From positions 1-64,000 of the forward strand of contig CAMJXD010000007.1 of the NCBI GenBank assembly GCA_946409635.1: DNA of 64,000 nucleotides, in the 5' to 3' direction. Positions 37,939 to 48,033 of the stretch are shown in pieces (position 1 is the first letter of the stretch; each line of letters starts with the position of its first letter). Origin of the DNA: an uncultured Prevotellaceae bacterium (GTDB lineage: Bacteria; Bacteroidota; Bacteroidia; Bacteroidales; Muribaculaceae). Both the position numbers and the translations under genes were made by a program. The notes beneath the pieces were generated by a model. That model saw only the letters and a list, made by a program, of their open reading frames with translations. It ran no database searches and had not been told where the DNA came from.

Positions 37939-38040
37939 TGCCCCCTCAGAGATAACGTTCCCCTGGTGAGGCACCCCACTGCGCTATCGCTCAGTGGATT
38001 GCCTTACCAAGGGTTAATCAGAGGCCACCCTCCGGGTGTT
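37939..38040. repeat. Three-part palindromic intergenic repeat (relative of 2761-2890)
   Basis: CCCCTGGTGAGGCA...TTGCCTTACCAAGGG with inner CCACTG/CAGTGG, followed by CCACCCTCCGGGTG. Confidence 0.6.
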
Positions 38041-38156
38041 CCACATCAAGTTTTGTTAATTTTGGAACGGTTTTCATTGATTTGGAGGCTGGTGATGCGG
38101 GCCATGTGGGACTTTTTGATTACCTTTGCGAGTTCTTAGACAAACCCGATTGAATC

Positions 38157-39008
38157 ATGACTATGTTACGCCAACTATTGATGACGCTTATCCTCGTGGC
38201 GGGGATAGGGCTTCCTGCAGCCGGTCAGATCGTGTCGGTCGAGGGAAAATCAAGCAAGGAGATTGCCGACAGCATACGCGAGGAATTGGACAGCAGACCC
38301 TACTTTAGCCTGTACAAGGACACCTACTTTGTGGGCGGCACCGTGCTGGGCAGCACGCCCTCGATACACAACAGCGACGTGAAGTTCCAGATCAGTTTCC
38401 AGCAGCGACTCACCAAGAGTGTGCTGCCGTGGAACACCTACCTCTACCTGTTCTATAGCCAGAAGGCCCTGTGGAATGTCCTGGAGCGCTCGCTCCCCTT
38501 CCACGACCTGAACTTCAACCCCGGTATCGGTATCTCCAGGTATATCATCCTGAAGAACCGTCTGGTGGGCAAGGCCACAATGATGATAGAACACGAGTCA
38601 AACGGTCGCGACGGTACCGCATCGCGCAGCTGGAACAAGATTTCGTGGGCCGGTGAGGCCTACATTTCTCCCAACCTGATGGCGCACGCCAAGTTCTGGA
38701 TACCGATAATCGACGGCATGTATAACAAGGATATCCTCAAGTATAGCGGCATCTACCAGACTGGTTTCCAAGCCATCAGTAACGACAACAAGTGGGTGCT
38801 CGACATGACACTGGTCAAGCGTCAGGGCTGGAACCTCAACTTCAACACCATCATTCAGCTGGGCTACCGCATCAACCACAATTCCAACCAGTTCATCATG
38901 CTGCAGTACTACAACGGCTACGGTGAGAGCTTGCTCGACTACAACCAGTACCACTCACGACTGAGGATAGGCCTGCTCATCAGGCCGCGGTTCTTCAGCG
39001 ACTTCTAG
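38157..39008 (+). CDS. pldA: Phospholipase A (OMPLA-like)
   Basis: Signal peptide; catalytic MIEHESNGRDGTASRSWNK; C-terminal barrel; upstream TACCTTTG at 38121. Confidence 0.88.
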   Translation: MTMLRQLLMTLILVAGIGLPAAGQIVSVEGKSSKEIADSIREELDSRPYFSLYKDTYFVGGTVLGSTPSIHNSDVKFQISFQQRLTKSVLPWNTYLYLFYSQKALWNVLERSLPFHDLNFNPGIGISRYIILKNRLVGKATMMIEHESNGRDGTASRSWNKISWAGEAYISPNLMAHAKFWIPIIDGMYNKDILKYSGIYQTGFQAISNDNKWVLDMTLVKRQGWNLNFNTIIQLGYRINHNSNQFIMLQYYNGYGESLLDYNQYHSRLRIGLLIRPRFFSDF

Positions 39009-39059
39009 CCAGTAGACAATACCACAGCCGCGGGCTCACTGTACCCCCCCCTGCGGGCC

Positions 39060-42000
39060 TTAGGCTTCGCGGGCCAGTTCAAGGGTGGACTTGATGACGA
39101 GATAGTCCAGCGCCTTGTAGTCGATGTGGCTGTCGGGATTGAGGCGATTGTGATAGGCAGTCACCGCGTCGAGCTGGCTCCAGTCGACCAGACAGGGGTG
39201 GACCTTGGCGGCCTCGTCGCAACTGTCGAGTGTGCCAGCCGGTGCTCCCGTGTAACCGAGCATCTCGAGTGATGCCGCCCAGCGGATGTGCTCGTTGCGC
39301 GCCAGATTAAGGTAGAGCTGCTGCACATCCAAGCCCATGACGCTGGACGCCGAGAACGAGAACTGGCACCCGTTTTCACTGAACTTGATAGCTTCCTCAA
39401 GCTGCGACAACAATTGTTGCTGTTGCTCGTCGTCCGTGCCGTTGATGCCTATGAGGCGCAACTTGGTGGGGATGTGCATGCCGTTGTGGATGTCCTGCGT
39501 CTCCTGACGGACGACACGGTTCTGGCGTTGCCAAGTGATGCCCATGTACTCGCCGCTGCCGGTAGTGATGCCGCGTCCCTCGTCGTGGCGCTTGTCCCAG
39601 TCGGCATCGGAGACGTTTTTCAGCTTGTTGTAGGTGTAGTAGAAGTGCTTGGCTGCCTGTTCGATGCTGTCGTCGACCATCATGTCAAATGTGAGCAGAT
39701 CCAATCGGTTGCCGAAAATGGAGACGACTTTCTTGTCCCCGCCGAGCAGCTGGTTGAAGTGCTCGGCCTGCTCCTTCAGGGTCGACTCGTAGTTGGGGTC
39801 GTAGTTGCGTACAAAGAAGCGCAGCTTGCCCAGTTTGCCATTTCTCACCCTCATGGCCTGGTCAATCATAAAGGTGAGAGCACCCATGTTGGTCTTGTCG
39901 CTGCCCATGTTGATGACGACGAAGTTCATGTCGCGGTTACTGAGTTTCTCGTTGACCAGCTCGACAAAACGGTCGCTGTTGAGGGCCGCCTGCTCAAAGC
40001 GCAGCAGCGGTGTGTGCTCCTCGTCGTTGTTGTGAGCCGACTGGACGGCTGGAATCTTGGCCATGTATCGGGGTCTGATCAAGTCAACGTCCTTGTCCAC
40101 GATCGTACACTGGAAGGGAGAACGCCTGATGGGCCGACCGTCGCCATCAGGGCCAATACAGCTATGGTCCAGAAAAGCACCAAACTCATAGAGATAGCTC
40201 ACAATGTCGCGCCCGCCGCGGCCAAAGCCGATGACCAGCGACTCAAACCGTGACTTGACCGAAGCCGTGGCCGTGTCACAGTCGACAAAGTTGATCGGGT
40301 GGTTGTCGGGGTCCTTGAACAACGACTGAGCCGCCATGACCGAGATGTCGAGGGTTTTCACCCTGACCTTGCCCCCCTTGTCCTTCTCGCCTGCCGACAT
40401 GCTGTGAAGCGGGGTCTCGAGCAGTGCGCTGAAGGCATTCTTGCGCGCCAGGCAATAGATAGTGGCTTCGCCCTTGAGCCGGTGCACGATATCGAGCATC
40501 TTGCGCAGGTTGTCGGTAGCATCGATATTGGCCCTGTCGTTATTGTCGAGGAAGAAGAAGTGGCAGCGTTGTGCATTCTTGATCATCTTGGACAGGTTCT
40601 TCAATCCCAGAGAGTTGAAAAGGGCGTATCGCTCGTTCTGGTCCACCTTGTGGCCGCTGTTGATGAGTTCCATGATCCTGCCCACCTCATGGCTGCACTC
40701 TCGACTCGAGATGGCCGAGTCGCTGATGACCAGCAAGGCGTGGGGGCTGATCTCCTGAACCTCGGCATAAGCGTCCTTGCGGAAGTTGAACATGCCCACC
40801 AGACTACTGATTGACATGCCGCTGCCCATGCCGTCGACTGGCGTGTTGCGGTTCTCGACCATGACGATGGTGTGGTTGCTGTCGTGCATATTCCTCAACT
40901 TGCGGGCAACGTCCTTGGCCATGATCTTGGTGTTGTCGTTGATGCCGAAGAAGACATACAGCTCGCCTGGACCACGGCTGCGGTCCCAGATGCTCCAGAA
41001 CGAGTTGATGCGGGACCAGGCCAGCGAGACCAGCGCAAACGACGAGATGAGCAAGAACGCCAGCTTGCACAGTGTGTAGAAGCCCATAAAGGCACCGTTG
41101 TTCCTCAACGTGAACGAGATCTCCTTGACGTTATCGCTCAAGACAAACATCTTGCCCGACTCGAGCGCCGGGCGGACGATGCTGGCGAGAACCGACTTCT
41201 GGGTTCCCAGGGAGTACATGCCGATAAAGTAGCACATGAATCCCATGGCCCACGCCCCTAGGGCGCCCCAGATGAGCGTCTGGCGGAAGGTGTTCTTGCC
41301 CTTCAGGCTAGTGTCGCCTCCCACCTTCAAGTGCTTGAGATCCTTGATGACGTACTTGACCGAGAAGACCGATACTCCTATCGCCGAGAAGCACACAAAG
41401 ACAAAGAACGGGTCGGCGCGATACTCATATTCCTTGTCCAGGGGGATGGAAAGGTTAACCATCGACAGGAGTATCGCGAGCATAAAGACGATGACGACAA
41501 TCATCATGCGGTTGGCCTTGATGAAGTCGAGAAACTTCTTCATCCAGTGGGTTTCATACTTGTCCTTGTCCTCAATCGTCCCCTTGGTTTTGTTGAAAAA
41601 GTCCCTGATAATCTTGCGTTGGAAGTAGGTCAGCCAGAGCGGGGTGGCTACAATCAGCAGCATGACGACATAGATTGCCAGGTTGTACCACTGCGCGTCG
41701 TGGGGATCCTTCAGGTCAAAGTGTTTCAAATCCAGCGGCGCGGGCTCGTGGGTAAACGTGTCAAAGAAGAGGTAGAGCTGATGCGAACCCTGGTTGATTT
41801 CACGCTGCACCACATACACGTCCCTCATCATGCTGTCGATGGGCGTCATCTGGCCGCCTGGGGAATCGGGCATGCTGGGCCGGTATGGCTGATAGGGGGC
41901 GTCGAGAGCCTCGGGGACGAGGACCCGGCGGTCGTGGTTGTCCTCTTGCATGGCGCTGTAGATGACGATGAAGAAGATGGATAGCAGCAGTATTGCCAGA

Positions 42001-42065
42001 AACGCGTCAAGCAGGAGATTAGACCATTTTTTAGCTCGCTTATTTTTTTTAGGCTTAGTCTTCAT
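39060..42065 (-). CDS. Six-TM protein with two Rossmann/RCK-like regions and possible C-terminal RyR-like domain
   Basis: Six N-terminal hydrophobic helices; GPGELYVFFGINDNTKIMAKDVARKL...TIVMVE; SLVIGFGRGGRDIVSYLYEFG...CTIVDKD; C-terminal LARNEHIRWAASLEMLGY...KVHPCLVDWSQLD. Confidence 0.6.
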   Translation of the reverse strand: MKTKPKKNKRAKKWSNLLLDAFLAILLLSIFFIVIYSAMQEDNHDRRVLVPEALDAPYQPYRPSMPDSPGGQMTPIDSMMRDVYVVQREINQGSHQLYLFFDTFTHEPAPLDLKHFDLKDPHDAQWYNLAIYVVMLLIVATPLWLTYFQRKIIRDFFNKTKGTIEDKDKYETHWMKKFLDFIKANRMMIVVIVFMLAILLSMVNLSIPLDKEYEYRADPFFVFVCFSAIGVSVFSVKYVIKDLKHLKVGGDTSLKGKNTFRQTLIWGALGAWAMGFMCYFIGMYSLGTQKSVLASIVRPALESGKMFVLSDNVKEISFTLRNNGAFMGFYTLCKLAFLLISSFALVSLAWSRINSFWSIWDRSRGPGELYVFFGINDNTKIMAKDVARKLRNMHDSNHTIVMVENRNTPVDGMGSGMSISSLVGMFNFRKDAYAEVQEISPHALLVISDSAISSRECSHEVGRIMELINSGHKVDQNERYALFNSLGLKNLSKMIKNAQRCHFFFLDNNDRANIDATDNLRKMLDIVHRLKGEATIYCLARKNAFSALLETPLHSMSAGEKDKGGKVRVKTLDISVMAAQSLFKDPDNHPINFVDCDTATASVKSRFESLVIGFGRGGRDIVSYLYEFGAFLDHSCIGPDGDGRPIRRSPFQCTIVDKDVDLIRPRYMAKIPAVQSAHNNDEEHTPLLRFEQAALNSDRFVELVNEKLSNRDMNFVVINMGSDKTNMGALTFMIDQAMRVRNGKLGKLRFFVRNYDPNYESTLKEQAEHFNQLLGGDKKVVSIFGNRLDLLTFDMMVDDSIEQAAKHFYYTYNKLKNVSDADWDKRHDEGRGITTGSGEYMGITWQRQNRVVRQETQDIHNGMHIPTKLRLIGINGTDDEQQQQLLSQLEEAIKFSENGCQFSFSASSVMGLDVQQLYLNLARNEHIRWAASLEMLGYTGAPAGTLDSCDEAAKVHPCLVDWSQLDAVTAYHNRLNPDSHIDYKALDYLVIKSTLELAREA

Positions 42066-42301
42066 TTTTCATTCGGTTTAAGATTGGCCACCTCTTGTGC
42101 AACGGTGGCACGCATGTGATAGAGGGAGCAAAAATACAAAGTTTTTCTCATATTTCATAGTGAAGTGCCAGATAAAATCAAAAATACCTTCTCAGGGTCG
42201 GGAACTTTTTTCAAACCACAATAATAACTAATTGTGTTGATAATTCTAAATTTATTAGTAACTTTGCCACAATTGAAAAAAAATAACGTTATTCATCTAA
42301 T

Positions 42302-42889
42302 ATGCAGTACTGGATTAATCATAAGGGAGTGCAGTCGGGGCCGGTGGACCTTGAGGGCTTGAAGGACATGGGGCTGACCTCGTCGGCCTATGTGTGGCAC
42401 GAGGGACTGACCGACTGGGTGAAAATCACGCAGCTGCCCGAGCTGCAGGGTTACTATGAGATGGAGCCTGTGGTAGTGGGCACGCCGGTGGAACCAGTGG
42501 TGCCTGCGCCCGCGGCCGAACAGCCCATCGAGACGGTAGCCCAGACGGCCCGGCAACCCGAGGCTTACGAACCGGAGCAGCCCGCTACGGGTTATGGCAT
42601 GCCCGCCCAGCCGCAATATGAGGCACCGGTGCAGGCCGCCGTGACCGAGCCGTGTCCGCCCACCAACCTGGTGTGGGCCATCCTCACGACGCTGCTGTGC
42701 TGTCTGCCCGCCGGCATCGTGGCCATCATCTATGCTACACGGGTGACCAGCAAGTACAACGCCGGCGACCTGGAGGGAGCCAAGCGTGCCAGTGAGACGG
42801 GCGCGTGGTGGTGTATCGCTTCAATCATCCTGGGCATCATCTGCCAGCCGTTCATGTCGTTGATCACGATGATGGCCGGCTCGGTGTGA
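42302..42889 (+). CDS. GYF_2 (DUF4339) plus CD225/dispanin domain protein
   Basis: MQYWINHKGVQSGPVDLEGLKDMGLTSSAYVWHEGLTDWVKI; NLVWAILTTLLCCLPAGIVAIIYATRV...GDLEGAKRASETGAWWC; upstream TAACTTTG at 42259. Confidence 0.85.
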   Translation: MQYWINHKGVQSGPVDLEGLKDMGLTSSAYVWHEGLTDWVKITQLPELQGYYEMEPVVVGTPVEPVVPAPAAEQPIETVAQTARQPEAYEPEQPATGYGMPAQPQYEAPVQAAVTEPCPPTNLVWAILTTLLCCLPAGIVAIIYATRVTSKYNAGDLEGAKRASETGAWWCIASIILGIICQPFMSLITMMAGSV

Positions 42890-42901
42890 TGGTCGCTGGC
42901 C

Positions 42902-43279
42902 ATGGGTCGCCGTGTAGTGCTCATCGTGCTGGTGACGGTGCTGCTGCTTGTGGTCGGTGGCATCTATTATGCCTGTGACCCATCGTCATCGTCGCTACTG
43001 CCGCGTTGCACGTTCTTGTCGCTGACGGGCTACAAGTGTCCCGGTTGCGGCAGCCAGCGTGCGCTGCACGCCCTGTTGCACGGCGACTTGGTAGGTGCGC
43101 TGGGCTATAACGCGATGCTGGTGATGGCGGTGCCTTGGGTGGGCTACTGCCTGTATGCCGAGACGAAGCGAGCGAGCAATCCGCGGCTGTATGTGCGCCT
43201 GCACAACCACATCTTTATCACGCTGTTTCTTGCCGTGGTGCTGCTATGGTGGGTGCTGCGCAATATCTTCAACTGGTAA
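42902..43279 (+). CDS. DUF2752 domain-containing protein
   Basis: LSLTGYKCPGCGSQRALHALLHGDLVGALGYNAML. Confidence 0.88.
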   Translation: MGRRVVLIVLVTVLLLVVGGIYYACDPSSSSLLPRCTFLSLTGYKCPGCGSQRALHALLHGDLVGALGYNAMLVMAVPWVGYCLYAETKRASNPRLYVRLHNHIFITLFLAVVLLWWVLRNIFNW

Positions 43280-43456
43280 TCACTTGAGGGTTAGTGATTA
43301 GTTATTAGTTATTAGAGAACGACTGAGATATCCAGGTTAGTTCAATTCGTAATCATTCAAAGCGGATGCCTATTTAGTTGAATTCGCGTAATTCGTAGTT
43401 AAATAATCAGTGAGCAAGCTATCAGCTTGCGAAACTTGAATAACAATGATTGACCG

Positions 43457-44251
43457 ATGAAACAATATCTTGACTTAATCAAGCACGTGATGGAACACGG
43501 GGTGGACAAGGAGGACCGCACGGGCACAGGCACGCGCAGCGTGTTTGGCTACCAGCTGCGGTGCAACCTGGCCGACGGCTTCCCGTTGCTGACGACCAAG
43601 AAGGTGCACCTCAAGTCGATCATCTATGAGCTGCTGTGGTTCTTGCGGGGCGACACCAACGTGCGCTGGCTGCAGGAACACGGTGTGCGCATCTGGAACG
43701 AGTGGGCCGACGAGAACGGCGACCTGGGTCCCGTGTATGGCAGCCAGTGGCGCGCCTGGCCCGACGGTCACGGAGGCACCATTGACCAGATTGCCCAGGT
43801 CATCGACCAGATCAAGCACACGCCCGACAGCCGCCGCATGATGGTGAGCGCATGGAACGTGGCCGATGTGCCCACAATGAAGCTGCCGCCGTGCCACTCG
43901 CTGTTTCAGTTCTATGTGGCCGAGGGCAAGCTGAGCCTGCAGCTGTACCAGCGCAGTGCCGACCTGTTTCTGGGCGTGCCGTTCAACATCGCCAGCTATG
44001 CCTTGTTGCTCATGATGGTGGCCCACGTGACTGGGCTTGAGGCGGGTGAGTTTGTGCACACCTTTGGCGACGCTCACATCTACCGCAACCACTTTGAGCA
44101 GATCAGGCAGCAGTTGTCGCGCACGCCGCGGCAGCTGCCCCGCATGGTGCTCAACCCCGAGGTCAAGAGCATCGACGACTACACCTACGACGACTTCACG
44201 CTTGAGGGCTATGACCCCTGGCCTGCCATCAAGGGCGAGGTGTCGGTTTGA
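43457..44251 (+). CDS. thyA: Thymidylate synthase
   Basis: [66 protein letters not shown]. Confidence 0.98.
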   Translation: MKQYLDLIKHVMEHGVDKEDRTGTGTRSVFGYQLRCNLADGFPLLTTKKVHLKSIIYELLWFLRGDTNVRWLQEHGVRIWNEWADENGDLGPVYGSQWRAWPDGHGGTIDQIAQVIDQIKHTPDSRRMMVSAWNVADVPTMKLPPCHSLFQFYVAEGKLSLQLYQRSADLFLGVPFNIASYALLLMMVAHVTGLEAGEFVHTFGDAHIYRNHFEQIRQQLSRTPRQLPRMVLNPEVKSIDDYTYDDFTLEGYDPWPAIKGEVSV

Positions 44252-44273
44252 AAACAGGAAAAGAATTGAGATT

Positions 44274-44777
44274 ATGAGTGAGAAGCAATCGATTCATGCC
44301 ATCGTGGCGATTGACGAGAATGGCGCCATCGGTCGCCAGGGCGGCCTGCTGTGCCACCTGCCGGTCGACATGCGTCACTTCAAGCAGGTGACGATGGGTC
44401 ACAGCATCGTCATGGGCCGCAAGACCTTTGAGTCGTTTCCCCGCCGCCCGTTGCCCGGTCGCCAGAACATCGTCATCACCCGCAATGCCCGCTGGCAACA
44501 TGAAGGCGTGACCGTGGCACACAGTCTGGCCGAGGCCATCCAGGCCGCGCAGACCCCGGACGTGTTCATCATCGGCGGGGCGCAGGTCTACGAGCAGGCA
44601 TTGCCGCTGGTCGACGTGCTGCACCTGACGGTCATCCATGCCCGCTGGGCCAGTGCCGACGTGTTCTTCCCGCCCCTGAAGATGGATGAGTGGGAGGAAG
44701 TGGAGCGAGAGCACCACGCGAGCGATAGCCGCAATGCCTACGAGCTGGACTTCATCACCCTGAAACGAAGAAGATAG
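44274..44777 (+). CDS. folA: Dihydrofolate reductase
   Basis: IHAIVAIDENGAIGRQGGLLCHLPVDMRHFKQVTMGHSIVMGRKTFESFPRRPLPGRQNIVITR. Confidence 0.96.
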   Translation: MSEKQSIHAIVAIDENGAIGRQGGLLCHLPVDMRHFKQVTMGHSIVMGRKTFESFPRRPLPGRQNIVITRNARWQHEGVTVAHSLAEAIQAAQTPDVFIIGGAQVYEQALPLVDVLHLTVIHARWASADVFFPPLKMDEWEEVEREHHASDSRNAYELDFITLKRRR

Positions 44778-44779
44778 CC

Positions 44780-45907
44780 ATGAAATACTTTCTCATAGCC
44801 GGCGAAGCCTCGGGCGACCTGCATGCCGCCCACTTGATAGCCTCGATCAAGCAGCTCGACACCCAGGCCGAGTTCCGCTTCCTGGGCGGCGACCTGATGG
44901 CGGCCCAGGCCGGTGTGGCACCCATCATCCACTATAAGGACATGAACTACATGGGATTTGCCGACGTGGTAAGGCACTTGGGAAAAATCCTGGGTTTCCT
45001 GGGCACGGCGCGTCGTGCCATCGACGAGTGGCAGCCCGCGGCGCTGGTGCTGGTCGACTATCCGTCGTTCAACCTCAAGGTCGCCAAGTATGCCCACAAC
45101 CTGGGCATACCCGTCCATTACTTCATTTCGCCCAAGGTGTGGGTGTGGAAGGAGTGGCGCGTCAAGGACATTCGCCGCTATGTGGACCACATGTACTGCA
45201 TCCTGCCTTTTGAGCCCGAGTGGTATGCCGAGCGAGGCTACAAAGCCTCCTACGTGGGTAACCCCACGGTGCAGGAGATAGCCCAGGCCAGCCGTGATTT
45301 TCCCGGTTTTGCCGATTTCATTGAGCGCTATGGCCTGCCTGCTCGCCCGGTCATTGCCCTCGTTCCAGGCAGCCGTGTGAGGGAGATACGTGACAACCTG
45401 CCGCTCATGCTTGAGGCCGCGTCGCGTCACCCCGAGTATCAGGCTGTGGTAGCCGGAGCGCCCAACATCGACGACAGCCTCTATCGCGAGGTGATGGGCG
45501 AGAAGGCCGTGCCCGTGTTGCGTGATGCCACCTACCAGCTAGTGCACCACGCCAGGGTCGCCCTGGTGACCTCGGGCACAGCAACGCTGGAAACCGCCCT
45601 GCTGGGCACGCCTCAGGTGGCCTGCTACCGCTTCAACGGCAGCAAGTGGTCCTATAACTTCTATCGCCGGCTGCTGACGGGAAAATATGTGACCCTGCCC
45701 AACCTGATCACCGACGAGCCCATCATCCCCGAGCTGCTGATGCACCTGTGCACCGTGGACAGCATCGACGGGCACTTGACCAGGCTGCTCGCCGACAGCG
45801 ATGAGCGGGCTGCCATGCTCGACGGCTATCGTCGCTTGGCCGACCGCCTGGGCACCGACGAGTGTACCGCCACGGCCGCCCGGCTAATCAGGGAGTCGCT
45901 GCAGTAA
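44780..45907 (+). CDS. lpxB: Lipid-A-disaccharide synthase
   Basis: MKYFLIAGEASGDLHAA; FISPKVWVWKEWRVKDIRRYVDHMYCILPFE; ALVTSGTATLETALLGTPQV. Confidence 0.97.
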   Translation: MKYFLIAGEASGDLHAAHLIASIKQLDTQAEFRFLGGDLMAAQAGVAPIIHYKDMNYMGFADVVRHLGKILGFLGTARRAIDEWQPAALVLVDYPSFNLKVAKYAHNLGIPVHYFISPKVWVWKEWRVKDIRRYVDHMYCILPFEPEWYAERGYKASYVGNPTVQEIAQASRDFPGFADFIERYGLPARPVIALVPGSRVREIRDNLPLMLEAASRHPEYQAVVAGAPNIDDSLYREVMGEKAVPVLRDATYQLVHHARVALVTSGTATLETALLGTPQVACYRFNGSKWSYNFYRRLLTGKYVTLPNLITDEPIIPELLMHLCTVDSIDGHLTRLLADSDERAAMLDGYRRLADRLGTDECTATAARLIRESLQ

Positions 45908-45925
45908 GCAAAGTATTTAATCGGC

Positions 45926-47503
45926 CTAATTCAGGAAATCGACTTGCTGGAGACGGAATTCCAGCGAGGGGATTTTGTCGGCAATGATGAAGGTGTTGCC
46001 GTTGATGACACAACGCTGGACGTTGACGGCGACCTGGCTTGTGGTGTAGTCATGCAGGTGGGGAGCAAACAGCCGCAACGGCCATGCCAGAGAGCCGTAA
46101 TCGGTGGGCTTGAGCTTGATTAAGGCATACTGGGCAGCCTGGTTTTCCTGATTCTCCTTGATGGCATAGAAGGGCCAGCGACTGTCGGTCTGTAGTGTCA
46201 TGAATCGGTCGGGATTGTGGGTGGCGGCCTGAACGAAATCCTCAGGGAGCAGGAAAATGCTGTCGTTGTCGTAGTACTTGCTCAGTTCCCAGGCCTTGCC
46301 GTAGGCTTTGTAGCTCTCGCCCACGCCACAGAAGGCGTAAGGCACGACATATCGCTCCAGGTATTGGGGATACTGGGCCTTGTGGGTCAGTATGGGATAC
46401 TGGCGGCGCTCAATCTGAGCCAACTCATCCTTGTTGAACAAGTAGCTCTGATAGCTGGCGCTGATGGCCAAGGCAGCGACTACAAGGGCGACCATCGTGC
46501 CTGCAGCGACCAGGTGGCCACTGACTTTCTCCCAAGGTATAGCCCTCAACAACAGCAGCAGGGCGAACAGTTCGATGCCGATGCGCGAGTGGTCGGAGGC
46601 ATGCAGCGTGAGCCAGATGAAGACAAATGAGATCAGCACAGCAATGATGAGTACCTGTTCCTTGACGAGCCATCGCGAGAGGTTGAGCCGCCTGAACAGC
46701 GCCAACAGCGGAATGCCGATGAGCGCCAGATAGAGCAGCCTGAGGTTGGACATGTCGACCAGGGCCTGGAACATGGTAGTCAACGAGCGCACCTGATTGT
46801 GTCCCACAGCCCTGTTGATGCTGCCCGGGGAGAGCACCATGACGGCGGCACCGATATACAGGCCTGCAAGCATCAGGACCCGCTGAGCGTTCAAAGCCTT
46901 GCGATGAGTCACATAGTAAATGAAGTAAGCCCCGCCCAGCCCGATAACGAAGGCCTCGTTGGTCATGCCGCACACTATGCCGTAGAGCAGCAACAACGGC
47001 CACGTCGGCCGGGGATAGCACTTGTTCTCCAGAATGTAATGAAAAACCAGGAGCATCGTGGCCGACCACAGGTAGTTGAACGAGCCGTTCATCCACAGGA
47101 AACCGCGGTAGAATCCGGGCATCAACAGGAACAGGAGCGTGAAGGCCGCCGGGATAACCTTGTGATACTGGCGGCGGTCGGCGGTCGTGTTGATGCCGAT
47201 GGTATAGAGCAGCAGCATGAACATCAAGGCATTGAGGACGTTGAACACCCCTTTGCCCAAAAAGCTGTCAACGACTTGGGTGAGCGCCTGGGCCGTGATG
47301 CGTCCATTCATGATGAAATAATGGGCATACTGGCTCCTGACGACATCCCAGAGCGACTGGATGCGGTCGTGGTCGGTACCGAAGATGAAGACATAGGTCC
47401 AGTCATCGGTGTATCGAGGAGCGAGGACATTGAGCATCAGCATGACGGCAAGCACCACCGTGCCGAAGATGAGCAGCAGGACCGTATTTCTCTTGGTTGC
47501 CAT
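45926..47503 (-). CDS. DUF6056-like polytopic membrane protein
   Basis: Multi-TM; PRYTDDWTYVFIFG, NGRITAQALTQVV, FLWMNGSFNYLWSATM. Confidence 0.65.
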   Translation of the reverse strand: MATKRNTVLLLIFGTVVLAVMLMLNVLAPRYTDDWTYVFIFGTDHDRIQSLWDVVRSQYAHYFIMNGRITAQALTQVVDSFLGKGVFNVLNALMFMLLLYTIGINTTADRRQYHKVIPAAFTLLFLLMPGFYRGFLWMNGSFNYLWSATMLLVFHYILENKCYPRPTWPLLLLYGIVCGMTNEAFVIGLGGAYFIYYVTHRKALNAQRVLMLAGLYIGAAVMVLSPGSINRAVGHNQVRSLTTMFQALVDMSNLRLLYLALIGIPLLALFRRLNLSRWLVKEQVLIIAVLISFVFIWLTLHASDHSRIGIELFALLLLLRAIPWEKVSGHLVAAGTMVALVVAALAISASYQSYLFNKDELAQIERRQYPILTHKAQYPQYLERYVVPYAFCGVGESYKAYGKAWELSKYYDNDSIFLLPEDFVQAATHNPDRFMTLQTDSRWPFYAIKENQENQAAQYALIKLKPTDYGSLAWPLRLFAPHLHDYTTSQVAVNVQRCVINGNTFIIADKIPSLEFRLQQVDFLN

Positions 47504-47511
47504 GATGCCGG

Positions 47512-48003
47512 TCAGTCGGGCTGGGTACTTGAAACTTCGTCCTCGGTGAGGCAGGCGGTAAATCCCATCTCGCGAGAACGCTGCTGGTCAAACATGCAGT
47601 AGGTGACGTCGCCCTCATCACAGAGTCGTCCCTCGCTGTCGTGCAGGGTGACGTGGACGGTGTAGTAGTTGCGCACGTTGCCCGTGATGCGGCCGCGCAG
47701 GGTGATGAGCGGGTCGCGCGTCGAGACTGGACGGCGGAACTTCACCTCCAGCCTGGTGGTCACGCCAGCCGCCTGGAGGCGCCGCGAGAGCACCCAGTTG
47801 GCCAGCTCGTCGATGAGCGTGCTGATGATGCCACCGTGCAGGGTCTCGACCCAGCCGTCGTAGTTGACACAGGGCGACCAGGTGGTGACTACCTCCTCGC
47901 CGTCTTCCCAGAACTCAAGATGCAGGCCGATGGGGTTAGACGGACTGCAGCCGAAGCAGTTATAACCCTGCTTGTTGAGGTATGGATTGATGAGTTTCTT
48001 CAT
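47512..48003 (-). CDS. PaaI family thioesterase
   Basis: CFGCSPSNPIGLHLEFW; LHGGIISTLIDELANWVL; ARG-like hotdog pattern. Confidence 0.85.
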   Translation of the reverse strand: MKKLINPYLNKQGYNCFGCSPSNPIGLHLEFWEDGEEVVTTWSPCVNYDGWVETLHGGIISTLIDELANWVLSRRLQAAGVTTRLEVKFRRPVSTRDPLITLRGRITGNVRNYYTVHVTLHDSEGRLCDEGDVTYCMFDQQRSREMGFTACLTEDEVSSTQPD

Positions 48004-48033
48004 ACGTTGAAATCAAAGCTTAAAACCATGAAT

